A program made the position numbers and the translations under genes. The notes under the pieces were generated by a model. The model was given only the letters and a program-made list of their open reading frames with translations, was not told the origin of the DNA and made no database searches. DNA of 64,000 nt, taken from contig CM049316.1 of NCBI GenBank assembly GCA_026874595.1, positions 62,543,176-62,607,175 of the forward strand, in the 5' to 3' direction. Numbering within the stretch: the first letter of the stretch is position 1; every line of letters starts with the position of its first letter. Source of the stretch: Sipunculus nudus. Taxonomy: Eukaryota > Annelida > Sipuncula > Golfingiida > Sipunculidae. Below, piece by piece: positions 23,531-36,378 of the stretch.

Positions 23531-24019
23531 CATGACACCTTCACTTTTGAATGCGAAGTACCGCTTCACGTGAATCGGTGCCACAGTGATGAAAGAAGGT
23601 AATAAATGTAATTATTTTTGTGTAACAACATTTTTTCTTCGATATTTAGCACATATAATACGACTATATAAGCCTGTGATGCCAAATAATACCAGACATC
23701 AAATATTTTGATCCGACCCTTAGAATGGGCGTTCTGTTGTGACTGCCATCATGACTCCAGGCCCTATCAGTTTATTTCAGAAGGCCTGTGTGTCATGTTG
23801 TCATGGCTATCTCATATGATGATACACTGTGCCTTACTGGTCTTTATGGGCCTGTTCATTCTTGTGGCTTTTCTCAGCTCCCTGGGGAGCATATACAACC
23901 CATGCAGCCATTACAGGCACTAGAAGGTTATAAGTCCCCACCATAAGAAGGAAGGTCTTCTTAAATGGTCCGCACCTGTCCGTCTATCCTGCCCCATAAC
24001 TGCATGCCACACTCTCCCA
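23531..24019. other. Noncoding, nothing firm
   Basis: A 71-residue + frame at 23708-23923 has hydrophobic stretches but no family match and no start or splice context I trust. Confidence 0.35.
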
Positions 24020-24232
24020 GTTAAACATATGGGGGGGGGACTATTTGTGCCTCTTGGCCCTTGTTCATTCTACATTTGCCTGCCAACCATGACCAGTATC
24101 CATTTACTCCTGGGTTGAGAGAGTGCACCCTTGTGGTAAAGACTCTCGGTAGGAGTATCAGAGCTGGACGTGAACCCTCAACCTTGTGGTCACAAGTCCA
24201 GCACCCTAACCATAATGCCACCACGCTCCACA
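24020..24232 (-). mobile_element. tRNA-derived SINE
   Basis: Reading the - strand from 24232: GGAGCGTGGTGGCATTATGG, then GTTAGGGTGCTGGAC (A-box region), then GAGGGTTCACGTCC (B-box) about 35 nt further, then a non-tRNA body. The head matches the fragment at 7876. Two overlapping frames on both strands are shadows. A poly-G/poly-C run lies at 24031-24039. Confidence 0.6.
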
Positions 24233-24623
24233 AAATTCTACATGTTAAAGGTGTTACTGTTAGTATACCCACACTGTGTCTCAAGTTTTGGGTTTTTTTC
24301 TCAATCTGCACCAAAACATACCTTTGTCCACGGTCTTAATGCAGTAGTGTCCTTCTTCACCCAAGAGTGAAAGAACTGGTTGGCAGTTCAGTTTGTACAT
24401 CTTTTCTTTGCAAATTAATGTTTGGATTGTACCTTAGGTGTATCATATCAGAATGTAGCTCAGCCTACAATGGTGATTGATGAAGAATCATAAAATACGC
24501 TGGATTTATAGAAGACAAACTAACTTTGGATTTATAAAGCATATCGGTGGTTATGCATGCAGGTTAAATGTACTCAATAAATAACTTGGATAAATTGGAC
24601 ATATCCCTTTATATCTGTACACC
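24233..24623. other. Noncoding, nothing seen
   Basis: AT-rich sequence between the SINE and the HINE-like element. No feature supported. Confidence 0.4.
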
Positions 24624-25359
24624 TTTTTAGCCCTCAGCCCTTAGGCTGATGGGCTATTGTCGTCACCCAAGCTGTCCGTCCGTCCGTCCGGCCGGCCGGG
24701 GTCTGTTAACTTTTACCTTGTGAGGGGGATATCTTGAAAAGAATTCACCGTCAGAATTTTATTTCCTCAGTGAAGATGTATATCGACAAAATCTCGGTCA
24801 AGTTCGAAGATGGGTGACCTTGACCTATTTTTCTACATTTTAGAGCTGATTATAGAAAAACACTTAGATGCTTATTACTCAGAAACCATTTGGTGGATCT
24901 TCACAAAACTTACCAGGATTATTGGGACTGATAGTCTGTACCTTTTTAGCCCTCAGCCCTTAGGCTGATGGGCTATTGTCGTCACCCAAGCTGTCCGTCC
25001 GTCCGTCCGGCCGGCCGGGGTCCGTTAACTTTTACCTTGTGAGCGGGATATCTCAAAAAGGATTTACCTTAAGAATTTTATTTTTTCGGTGAAGATGTAT
25101 ATCAACAAAAATCTCGTTCATGTTCGAAGATGGGTGACCTTGACCTACTTTTCAAGGTCACAGAGCTTATAATAGAATAAAACTTTTGATGGATTGTTAT
25201 GAATCATGGTACATACCTCTCCATTTTAAATTTATAACTGAGACATGTACAGATATACATCCATGTGAGAACAGATATTTAGTACTTGTTACTGTTACCA
25301 CCTCTAAACACTGTTCTTTTGGCTGAGGGCTTTTGTCAGCTTCTGCTGATATTCTAGTT
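24624..25359 (+). mobile_element. HINE-like element, family 2
   Basis: A T-run is followed by a 5' hairpin with arms AGCCCTCAGCC and GGCTGATGGGCT (24629-24655) around CTTA. The first arm recurs inverted as GGCTGAGGGCT at 25321-25331, then a 3' hairpin TCAGC-TTCT-GCTGA (25336-25349), then TATTCTAGTT. The head unit with its (GTCC)n and CCGGCCGGCC is duplicated in tandem (second copy starts 24953). It has the same layout as families 1, 3 and 4 with unrelated sequence, and the same 3' decamer as family 4. Confidence 0.75.
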
Positions 25360-27211
25360 GGTAAATGTTTTGAAGTGTTGAAGATAAGCTTAATTTTATG
25401 AAAGAGACATTCAAAATAAGCCCACTAAACAAACCATAATTCTATGTGACTCTTTGTGACTATGTTTCACAATACTTTTTAAATATAATTGTGTTTAGTC
25501 CTTGTACTTTTCTTTGGAAAGCTACACCAAAGTTCATCAACTGGCTAGCCTCATGCATTCCTCCAGAGATGTCTTCCCCTCTGGTCCTCACAGCTGCAAG
25601 CTTTGGATTTTATATTATTTGTATAAAAAATGTTTCACAAATGAACATTCATGGAAGGCCTAGCTAATTCAGAAAAAGCGGACGGTAAGTACGGTAATTC
25701 TTAAACTGTGTCAGACACTTTCAGAGACTTCAGTGCTGTCGAGATGGGACACACTGATGACCCTCAGTGCCACTCTAGTAGAGTCAGGCTGCAGAGCTGC
25801 TGGATCTAGAAAGCACTTAAGTCTATTGATCCCGGGGTAGGATATGTGAAGTATTGTGGTATTGATCCTTGCTTAAGATAAACCAGACAGGGTGGTGTTT
25901 AATTCGTTCGATGGTTTTACATCAGAGTGTGTCAAAGAACTGAAGTGGAATTCCATGTGTAGTACAGCACAGCACTTGGATACCCATGATAGAGAACTAA
26001 TTAATATGGGACATTTTTATTAATCCTATTGCTTTAATATCATGATATTTTAAGAACACAAGTAGTTTTGACAAGAACATGACTCATACTTGGGAACTCT
26101 TGATCTGGTCCAAAGGCTGCAGTGCTATTGTTGGTGTTTATATATCTTGAAACATCTATATGCCATGCCAACATCTTCTTGGACCTTTTTTCAATATTCC
26201 TGTCAAGTCCATTTAATAAGAAAACCTGAAGCAGCAGACATGAGTAGAAAATTGCTTGGCTGTCTTCAGAAATGTGGTCATGGAACTGGCCAGTTGAATG
26301 ATGTCACAGAGTTAACACAATTTACATTCTCAATTCAAATGGAATATTCTATACCATATATATTAAACCAATCAATCTCCAGGCAGCAATGGGATTACAA
26401 TTCAGATTATCACAATCACAAAAATATTGAAAGTTCTCATATTATGATTTTATATTTTCTGGAGGAACCTCAATTGAAATAAAATATATTTCATTCATTT
26501 AGAACAAAATATTTTAAGCTAAGTTGTCCTTAAAGAGTCCCAGATAAAAACATGGATATAGTTAGGGGTTGTGTGACATACATAAATATCAAGATCACAA
26601 CTGATGGTGTCAAAAATAGGCAGTCCTGTCATGACTATGAAATTAAGGCACTTTTTTTTTTTCTCTCACCATAAAATTGAGCTTCTTTTGAGAGTGATCA
26701 CAGCTTTTGATTCAATGTATGTGCATCTTAGCCTAAATTACTTGTGATCATATATACATATAGATTCCACCACAAAGGTTAACTGTAAAATGTACAATTT
26801 CACCTTTGAAAAATCACCACTTTGTAAGTAAATAAATCATCTAGGGACCTTACAGGCCATAGTAAGTTCATGTATTTCACCATGAAAGGCAAGAAGTTCC
26901 AGTAAACTACCATTGTGTAGTGTCTTGGCTGGAATAATTATGTGCCCATTAGTGAAAGTAAATTGGTCAGACCGGTACATTCTGCAGTCAGATAAATGTG
27001 TTTAGGTCGCACCCAGGGATTTAATGAATAGCTCTTGCTTGCCCGCAGTCTAGCAGAAAATGTCTGTAAACAGATCTCTGTGAACCTACTGACCTCTGAG
27101 AAAATGCCATCAGATAAAGCAGACAAATACAAATGTTCATCATCTCAAGAAAAGAAAATGTCTATATTTCTTTCTCAAAATCTTTTTGCAAATAATATAT
27201 GTAAAGAGTAA
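25360..27211. other. Noncoding DNA, no supported gene
   Basis: The longest frame is 130 codons at 26090-26482. It begins at TTG, has no recognisable domain and no splice context, so I do not call it. Confidence 0.4.
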
Positions 27212-27625
27212 TTTTTGTCCCCCTGCTTCGACGGAATGGGGGACATTTATTTGGGTATGTCTGTCTGTTTGTCTGTTGTGTCTGTCAATCAGATTTTTGT
27301 TTCCATGTGATAATTTTCTAAATATTATCTGATTTCGTTCAAATTTTGATCAGTGATTGCTCTCATGCATACCTTGGTTAGAATTGGTTTTGGAGTGTCT
27401 GTCTGAAAAATTATTATCACCAGCTCCAAAACAAACAAAACTTTTCCTTTTTGTTCTCTAAATTCACAAAAAGTTAATACATGTGGAGTCATCTTCAGGG
27501 GACAATTAAAACTAAAACAGAGCCACTATGAGATGTCGAAACACCTTCAGGGGAAAATAAAAACTAAAAAATAATAATGAAAAGGCTAAAGGGGGACAAC
27601 AAGAGGCAGAGGCGGTGGACATAAA
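27212..27625 (+). mobile_element. Possible HINE-like element, family 5
   Basis: A T-run leads into a hairpin with arms GTCCCCC and GGGGGAC (27217-27244), then a GTCTGTCTG tract, as in families 1 and 2. GGGGGAC recurs at 27591-27597, which could be the 3' subterminal inverted repeat. No clear 3' hairpin or terminus follows, so the right boundary is a guess. Confidence 0.4.
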
Positions 27626-28740
27626 TTTCATGAATTTGCATAAATATTCTTTCGTACACAAACATAACACACTGTGTAGAATCGGACTCCTAAGAGTATG
27701 ACTCTGCTGGTTAGGGTTTGTGCGTGTCAAAATCTGCCACCCACAATGCACCAGGGCTTCTAAATACACCAGGTAGGTATAAAATTAATGAAGAAGGTTT
27801 TGTAGTCCATTCAAGTATGTTGGATGATCATTGTTTCAAAGTAGACTACATAAACATGGGTGTTTTTGTGGTCAGGACTTCATGGAATAAGTAATATTTC
27901 ATTCTAATACTGATAGCTAATCACTGTAGACAAGTGAAAAATGATTGACCTGGTGCATTCAGCGGTGCAAAAGATAAAAATATCATGCACGCCACCTGGT
28001 GGCTTTACCATGTGACTTCAAAAATCAGGATTTTTCAAGCTTCCAATCAGTGATTCTTCTGTGTTTCTTCTTTCATGTTTCTTCTCTTGTTTGAGAGTTG
28101 TCATGCATGTGTAAAATCAGACTCTGGTTATGCAGCCTTAATATACCTGCAACTTTGTTTACTCACACAGAGAACCATAACAACATGTAAAACAGGTGAA
28201 TTGGAGATAGTGATGGCTGATGAAGAAAAAACTTGTTGACGTTGTCAAATGGCATAAACTGCATGTATAAAATGGCATTCACTCAAAGCTTTGTTGTTTC
28301 ATTGATTGGGTTCGGCTCTCAATTGGCAATTGGCTGCTCTCCGCTGCTGGGATTGGCAGTGTGGGTGCATGCTGCTTATCCCTCAGTGGGTGTGGATGCT
28401 GTAGCTTCCTGTAGTTACCAGTATGGGAAAACGTTGGCTGTTCGGTTCCTGTTGCCAAGGTGACTTTATGTGCATGGATTGTTTTGCTTAGAAATTTTTG
28501 TATCCAACCAAAAATGAACTAATGGTGTGAGAATGAGAACCCACATAATATTCTGCATATGTTATTGTTCCTTTAAAAAAAAAAAGTGACATTTACAAGC
28601 AATAGTACTTCTTACTTGTACTCTTACTTTGATGTAATGATATGGTCTGAAGGTCAGTGTATGCTCCTCATGTTGTGGTTATATACACTAGCTGCAGTTG
28701 TCCCATATATCCTTTCATGTTACCACTGCTTTGTATTGCA
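27626..28740. other. Noncoding, nothing firm
   Basis: Contains a 76-codon hydrophobic + frame (28233-28463) with no family match. No repeat recognised. Confidence 0.35.
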
Positions 28741-29085
28741 AGGTTCTCTGGGTCAGACCAGACCAATGAGAGCGTGGTATCGCATTGTGCATCCAGCTCC
28801 AAATTTTAAACATGTGCCACCTGCTCTTATTTGTCTGATATCACCATTTTGTTGCACAGAGCCAAGAATCAGACCAATGAGAGTGGGTGTGACATGTTTA
28901 AAATTTGGAGTAGAATGCACAATGTGACACCATAATGCTCTCATTAGCCTATTTACAATTCTTTGCTGTGTGTGCATGCCCCCTGGTGTTTTGACTCTGA
29001 GAACCTTGCCATTCAAAGCTTCAGTTAAAACAAAAAGGGGACCAGAGTCACCTGCAGTTTATAACCACTTTGTGAGGAGCGCAAA
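28741..29085. repeat. Repeat containing a long imperfect hairpin
   Basis: The arm at 28763-28839 pairs with 28866-28946. The core CTCCAAATTTTAAACATGT matches exactly in complement and the flanks pair with scattered mismatches. This explains why overlapping frames on opposite strands encode the same PNFKHV and CLKFG peptides. The right half is also homologous to 2931-3170. Probably a hairpin-type MITE or two copies inserted head to head. Confidence 0.75.
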
Positions 29086-29641
29086 GGTCAGATGGTCTGA
29101 CCAAAGCTGTTTTGTGAGCTCATCAGTCAAAGGGCCTGAAAGTTGAAGCCAAATGCATTAAGCTAACAGTAAGTTCGGTGGGAGGGCAGCATTAGGTAGA
29201 AGTTATTGCAGTCTCAAATAAAGTACATGTATTACTGCATGGACATTCACCCAGCTGGAATTAAAAAAAATGTGTACCTTTGTTTAATTTTGATAGAACT
29301 AACTCTGCATGATGGAGAGATTAGCAGATCTTATTCATGCTGAGACAAAGACTCTTCTTGCTAGTTCCAGCAGAAAACTAGTGGCAGTTGTCTGGGTAAC
29401 AGAGAATGTTGATTAATTGATGGTAAAATAAACTTTATCTGCATCTTCAGGGATGTTTTAATTTCTCGTATTGCCTGTTGTTCTCAGCAGTTCACCATTT
29501 AGCTGATATCAGAACAGGAAATAATTAATATTGTTTTTATATTTACATGGAAGACTAATGGTTTATTCTCAATTGGTTGGAATTTGTTGTAAAATCATGC
29601 ACAATGATTGAGAGAAAACAAATGAACGATGATCAATTATT
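29086..29641. other. Noncoding, nothing seen
   Basis: AT-rich DNA; the last 8 bp (CAATTATT, 29634-29641) are the target duplicate of the next element. Confidence 0.4.
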
Positions 29642-30224
29642 TAGTGGTGGGAGTCAGTTCCTTTTTCATAATCGATCATTGGTTTGAGCAAACCGATCGA
29701 TGATCGATTAATAATCGGTTCACAAATATAAAGAAACATGCAGTTTTCTGTGAAACTGTACTTTCTTAACCAAGCCCGCATGTCTTATTAATTCTACCTT
29801 AAGAAAAAAGTTTTTGTCTTTTTTTTATATTTTCCTATTATTAGTAAAATATGCTTTTAAAAGTTTAATTTTAATTATTTATAATAATCAAGAATTAAAC
29901 CACAATCCAGGACATCTACTTGCTGCACAGACCCGGAGAATTTATGGAGCATTTTAACGCCATACTGCCCATATTGTGCAATGTACATCTCGTTACAAAA
30001 CTCCCCGCTAATTCTGCAGCTCCATGCCAGTTCACAGAGGTTAATTAAGTCCTCCGTTCTCGCATCTACCGTGGTAAACTCAGTTACATACGGAAGTTAT
30101 TTGGGAAAACAGACTCATTATCATGATTTTGACGTAATCGATAGTTGGTTTTGGTAATTGAGCGCTTGAAAGTGGCAGCAAACCGACTGACTTTCGATAA
30201 AACTCAATGATCGGCCCACCACTA
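29642..30224 (-). mobile_element. hAT-like element, family C copy 1
   Basis: Terminal inverted repeats TAGTGGTGGG and CCCACCACTA are flanked by a perfect 8-bp duplication, CAATTATT, at 29634-29641 and 30225-30232. The reverse complement matches 43035-43943, including AAAGTCAGTCGGTTTGCTGC, ACTTTCAAGCGCTC and TATGGCGTTAAAATGCTCCA. No intact transposase; non-autonomous. Confidence 0.9.
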
Positions 30225-33200
30225 CAATTATTGTATGTACAAATATATATATAAAAGTGAAATTTGCTTTATGGAATTGTACCAACAATATAAACCAAGT
30301 CTGACTTGTGCATCATGCGGAAAGGTCACACAATGTTTGGTTTTAATGATGTTCGCTATATTGTGTCCCATGTTTCTGAAAGGATTAGAATATTTTTTCT
30401 GGTTAATGTGAATTCTTTGCATGCACATATAAATAATTGTTTGTGATGGATTAAATATTTGAATAATTGGCACACCACTAATTATTACTGCCCCAACAGT
30501 CTACATCATCATATGATCAGCTTTGTTTACTGCAGGCTTTGGGCCATAATATGATACACAATCATTTGTGATCAGTTATGCAAAAATGCAAAAAAATTAA
30601 TCAATTATGAAAGAAAACTAGCAACCATCAATGTATAATGGATTAATTTGCACACCACTACTAATAAATAACAAAGAAGAAATGATTTGTGCTGTGATTA
30701 ATATTTCTGTTTCTACTTTTATTTCACTTGTTTCTCAGCAATAGGTAATTATATCAGTTATCTTTGTCAAGAAGAAAGGTAAAACAAATGAATGAAAAAG
30801 TTTCTAGAATTCTATAAATCTGTATGTTTTATTAAAACTGTATGTTTTATTAAAATTGACAGCCAGGTGGTAAAAATGAGGATGAAATAAATCTGTTTAT
30901 GAAGGTAAAATAATCTGTTTATTGATTGGAATTGATAAAATCTGAGAAAGGTAGAGTCAGATGTTTCTGATTAATTTATAATGTGCAATATGTTACTTTG
31001 GTCATTTAATTAATATATAAGATACAGAAATTTTGGGGCCATACCCTAAGAATTCCTGTCAGTACATTATAGTGTTCCTCACTATAAAGGAATATTCAAA
31101 CTGAAGGTTAGAGAATAAAGCTTTGCACGAAACCAATAATAATGTGTTTTTATAATAACAATGGGATTATTGTGACCTTGGCATAGCTCAGCTGTAAATC
31201 GAGAGTCCGACATACCTTTGTCACATCTGAAACAGAAACCCAGACAGATAAGGCCGATGTGTGTCCTGTTCGTTAAGGAAATGGACATTACCAGCCTTGT
31301 GCCGAGGTTAAATGGCACATGGGATACTGACATAGATGCTGTGATTTGATCTGCTGTCTGTGTGATACCCATGATTTTTAATTATTTATTGTCCCATATA
31401 GACATGCCAAGAATCAAGGTGACCCCCACAACAGCTATAGCTGTGTGATATCGGTATATCATTTACATAGGTAGTCTCTTTCAAAACAGGTTGTAGCTTT
31501 TTTGCTCTTTTGATAATAAAGAAATCCATCGGTCTTTTTTGGAAGATCTAAGTTGTCGCTAACAACAGAATTTAATATTGTCATATTTATTTTAACCATG
31601 CATTCATTCCCATATTTAGATAATAGCATTAACCTTTAGACTAGGAAAAAGTCACAAGAGATTATATTTCAGTAGTCATGGGTTGTAGCATTATGAGAAC
31701 CAAAAAGCATGAACTAACTTATATATCCAATTCATGATGTTGTCAACATTCAACTGTAATAAACCGTATGTTTTTTTTCTAGTGATTAGGTACCCAAAAG
31801 GAATCTTATTCGGTGACCCACAAGAGAGAGAATCATACACCATAAAGCATAACTTATAAACTTAATTGTGTTTGGTTGTATTAAATGTTACCTGCAAATA
31901 ATTACATTAACAGTATACCCATGATTTAGACATGCGACCTGTGACATGCAGGGTTTAGTGTGTATATGCAATATGTCAGACCCCTTATGCAGTTTTGAGA
32001 AACTGAGAGAAATAAACCTATCAGGCTTAAATAAGGGCACGGGGATGTGACAAGAGGACTCCAAGGACAGCATCCCAGTGAGGATCTGTCTGTGGGGACA
32101 GTTTAGTGGCCAGAGGACTTGTTTCAGCTGACTTAAGTAGAGAGGGGAATAATGCTTTTTTGAAACCATGCCCAAATCCTCCACCAGAATAAAAGTGTTG
32201 TTTATCCCAATGCAACTAATAAGATCCTTATTTTATATAAGCATCTGTCCACTAAAATGAGATCTACAATTCTAACGTGGGCATAGGGAAATTCATTTTT
32301 ATTTCTATAACAATTTTTAAGCTTTAGAGAACTGCAGGATCTACCAAAATTATTAATCTTTCAAACTCTAGATATAGTTTCACTACAGTTGTAATTCATT
32401 AACAGAAGAAAGCCAGTTGGTCATTACTTCTAATCTGATATCACTCTGGAGTTGTATTGGAGTCCATTACATGAATGCAAAGACTGCATGTGTCCAAATT
32501 TTACACAAGATATATTGCCATCACTGAAAATTGGTCGGCTAAACTTCATCGAAAAAGACTATGGGCAGAAAAAAAGCAAGATTTTCATTATGATCTAGCA
32601 GAATTCTAATCTAGCTTAGCCAGAGCAAATCAACATTGAAGTCAAAATTAGTCAGAATTGATATCTGTGCAGATGCCATAAAAAGTGAGTGTCATGATTA
32701 CCAGATTAAATTTCCATTCTCGCCAGGAGGAATTTTAATCTCACTCACTTTTGGTTTTAATCTTTCCGTACAAAACAGATCATTGATGACAAAGGTATGA
32801 TTTTACATTCACGCTGATTGCATTCAAGCTGATTGCAACTTGGAGGGTAATGGTCAAATTACCCAAAACACTGGTGTCTTGGGTACATTATACAAAACAT
32901 CATGAAACAGATATATGTTTGTGTTCACAAACTCACAAACTGAACAGCACAGATCATTAGAATAAAGTCTTATGATATTTATTTACAGATGTTGTTTCAT
33001 AGCAAAATGTTGGGTAACAAAATAGATTTTGTGTATTTAAGTTTGCCCGTACTATCATCAGGTGTAACAGAAAATGTTGGACCCCCGGGGTCATGAAATA
33101 TGTCTAACTATCAACTTTCGAAATCTTCTTTATCATTGAACATTTTGCATCAAAACAACATCTATAAATAAATAAAACTATATTCTTTGACCAACTGCAG

Positions 33201-36090
33201 CTTGGATGTTTATTTTATTTGTCGATTAGTTCTGCCCAGTGCACAGTGCATTTAGTTAAAGCATGATAGACCTGTCACCAGAATTGTATGTGCCCTGAAA
33301 AATAAAGCATCATGTAATGCAGCAGATCTTATGAATCCCAAAGATGAATACATGGGCCACAACAAAATGAGCAGGAATAGCACTGATAGGCAAGTTAAAG
33401 AACCTAAATTCTTAGTTTATGCCAGGAAAGTTTTCTCATATCTTTCTTATTATAAAATTACTTCTTAAGATTTGTACACCTTGAAAAGAATTAACTACTA
33501 AAAATGGAAAATTTAACACTCATTTATCTGTTTTTTGTAAATGTAGCTCTGTAATGTGTGTCACTGTGTGCCATTGGAAAGCTTAAATCTAGCATTCCAT
33601 ATAAGCATATATGCAGTATGTATGCATATGCTGTACAAATGTGTATGCAGCTAGAAAAGCGATGCTTGTGATTTCATTAATGTGTATGCTTATGCAGTAT
33701 GTATGCATGCAGCAAAAATATTATAATAATTGCTGTGGGAGTAGCGTAGTCATTTGCTAGAGAAATACCTTTGACATCAAAATATGGAATTCCCCCATTT
33801 TTTGCTATGTGTATGTGCATGTTCTCAATCACTACATTGAACAATTGAAACATTCTGCACAATCATACTTAGCAATGCATACAAACTGCATAAACATATA
33901 TCATTATATGGAATTCCTCCAAAGGAATATTGTGTTTAATTCCCCAGCCGCGAAACACATATAGAATGCTACCTTCACATTGTGAGGTCTTTTTAGGACA
34001 GGTAGCATTATAAGTCAGCTTAACTTAAGCTGACTCTAATCAGTCTGATCGGATATATTGCCTTCAGCTCAAGCTGAGTCCTAGACCAGAATAGTTAAGT
34101 ACTGTGCAGAAACTACAATGGCATGACAAAGCCAGTTGGAATGAAAATGTATTTATTGGTTGATTAAACTCATATTTAATGATATCCAATCAATGTGCAA
34201 ATATTATTTAAACATATGACCACTATATCTACATGCAGCTGACCAATATGTCTACATGTAGCTGGTCTTGAATATATATATATATTTATTTATTCCTGTG
34301 GACTGTAGAGTATATATGCAAAAATGATATGATTAATGCATGTAAATAATATTCGGACATATCATCAGTATACAGATCTACGCTTGTTGGAGTGAAATGT
34401 CTGCATGTGTTTTTACCCCTTTCACACATAAAACATTTTCAAAATGATTTTGGCGTAGTGGTTTGACCAAATTGGTTTAAATCCATGTTTTTGCATTTAC
34501 ATGGACATCTAGCACCAATTTATGCATGAGGTTACTCGAAATGTACATGTTGAACAATGTAACAACATGCTAATACAAGCATTTGCGCTGTCACCGAGTT
34601 GCTGCTTGAAAACAAGGTTCAAACTCTTCTAGAGCATTAACACAACACTTTAGCAAATTGGATAAAATGATTTGAGCTGGATTCAAACTATTTTGACAAA
34701 AATTATTTGAAAACGCTTTGGATTGCTGTATGAATGCTCAATTCACATTCACACAGTTTGAAACCAGTTTGCATTTGCAGCATGAAAGGGTAATTGTTTA
34801 ATGAAAGTGGTTATACATGTGTCCTTGTGTAGTCGCACAACATGCAAATTTTTTATTTATTCTCATTATCAACTGTCGTTACCATTGCATCTGAACTGTT
34901 AAGGGTTGACTATGGATAAATTTCAGGGTATTAAATAGGATAGCAAAATTTGAAATGTATGTAGCCAAACATATTTTTAACAGGCCGGTTTTTGTTTTAC
35001 AACTAAGAATTAGCACAATCTTCCCAAAGGGGCTGTACATTTATAAATGCAGCAAGCTCTTGTAGTTCTTTCAGTCCTCAGGAGGACTGGAACCTTCTCA
35101 ACAGTAACCGGCTGCTGAGTTAAGAAGAATCTGACAGGTTTGTTCACTTGCACAGGTTTCCAAGACAACTTCTTTGGTGCAGTTGAGGTTATTTATAAGC
35201 CATTCTTCGATGTAGCAAACAGGAGGCAGGGAAAAGCACCCCAGGCTGGAACTTAATGGCAGTCATCTACCAGTGTCAGAGTTGTGGCTGACCTGAAACT
35301 AAAATATGACCCACTTATAGGAAAATTGTGGCTGACCTGAAATGGTAAAGTATAGCCCACGTCTAGCACTGGAAATTAAATGATATATATTCCAGTTTTA
35401 AGGCTGCCCATGTATAACAGAGATATAATTCCTGGTACAGAATAGAGCAAAACCTTTTAGGTACTGCCAAAGTGAACACTTGAGAAAGGATCTGTGGTGT
35501 TAATACGCAGGACTTTCACCAAAAAAATATATGATATTGTCTGACTTTTGGCATCTCTAAATTGAAAGAAATGGCCAAACTTAAGGCATTTTTAATCTTA
35601 ATATTTTGTCATGCATCAGTGTTATGAGTGTTACAGTATTCACGATGGAAGAAAATAAAATGACACAGCCTTACTATTTTGCATCTACAATCTGAATTCT
35701 CAGGCTTTGGATTTTTGGTGCAGAATTTACAATCAATGGGAAGGGGTTTTGGTGAGCTGCCAAGTTACCATAATCAATAATGTTTCGTAAAATGTTAAGT
35801 CACCATGATTACAGATACACAGACCATCCAGTTATTAGGTACCAGCCTGCTCACGGAAACACTATTGATCCCATGTGTGCTACAAATTATTGTGCGCAGT
35901 CTTCAGTTATATCAGTGTCCCAATCCCAGTAGGTACAGCAAGAAATATTTAATATCAAAAGTTGAAAAACTTTTTCTTATATGACATATTATGACATGAG
36001 ATCATCAATGAACTTTTATATTATGTGATTTTATTAATAAATTTATTTTAAGTTTATGTTTGGAAGTTTTGCACCATATAAAATTCTGGT
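30225..36090. other. 5.9 kb noncoding DNA
   Basis: No supported gene. It contains two isolated hAT-like ends (CACACCACTA near 30470 and 30648), a 19-bp tandem duplication at about 30820-30857, a perfect palindrome at 34014-34034 (arms GTCAGCTTAA / TTAAGCTGAC) and an 8-bp-stem hairpin CAGTCCTC-AG-GAGGACTG near 35070. A short (TA)n run lies near 34276. Confidence 0.45.
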
Positions 36091-36378
36091 TAGGCCAAAA
36101 AAAATACGGTATGGTTCTCAGGCACTTTTTTTCAGAAATCAGTGCGGGCAGGCGTTTTGTTATTTTTAACCTTTTTTTGTATGTTTTGATTAAAATGTCA
36201 TATGATCAGACAAAAGCATGAAAATAACATTTTTTTTGCTCAACAGGTAAAAGCACTACATAAATTGTGTTGTTTATCTTCTTGAAAGATAAAAAGCAAA
36301 ATAAAAAGTTTTGAGGCAGGGGGTTAAAATTGACAGGGGCGGTGCCTAAGAACCATACCTTTTATTTTTTTGGCCTTA
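36091..36378. mobile_element. 288-bp MITE with ~33-bp terminal inverted repeats
   Basis: The left end AGGCCAAAAAAAATACGGTA plus TGGTTCTCAGGCAC pairs with the complement of the right end (GGTATGGTTCTTAGGCAC next to an A-rich run and GGCC). The interior has no open frame. The TA next to both ends might be part of the target site, but it is not an exact duplicate. Confidence 0.75.

Noticed and set aside
24160-24232. tRNA gene on the - strand (also 7.8 kb and 46.63 kb)
   Set aside because: A- and B-box words are present but the stems do not pair fully and a SINE-like body follows.
26090-26482. 130-codon + frame
   Set aside because: Starts at TTG, no recognisable domain, no splice signals, isolated.
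30460-30660. A third hAT-like element ending in CACACCACTA (30470 and 30648)
   Set aside because: No matching left terminus or 8-bp duplicate found; at most solo ends.
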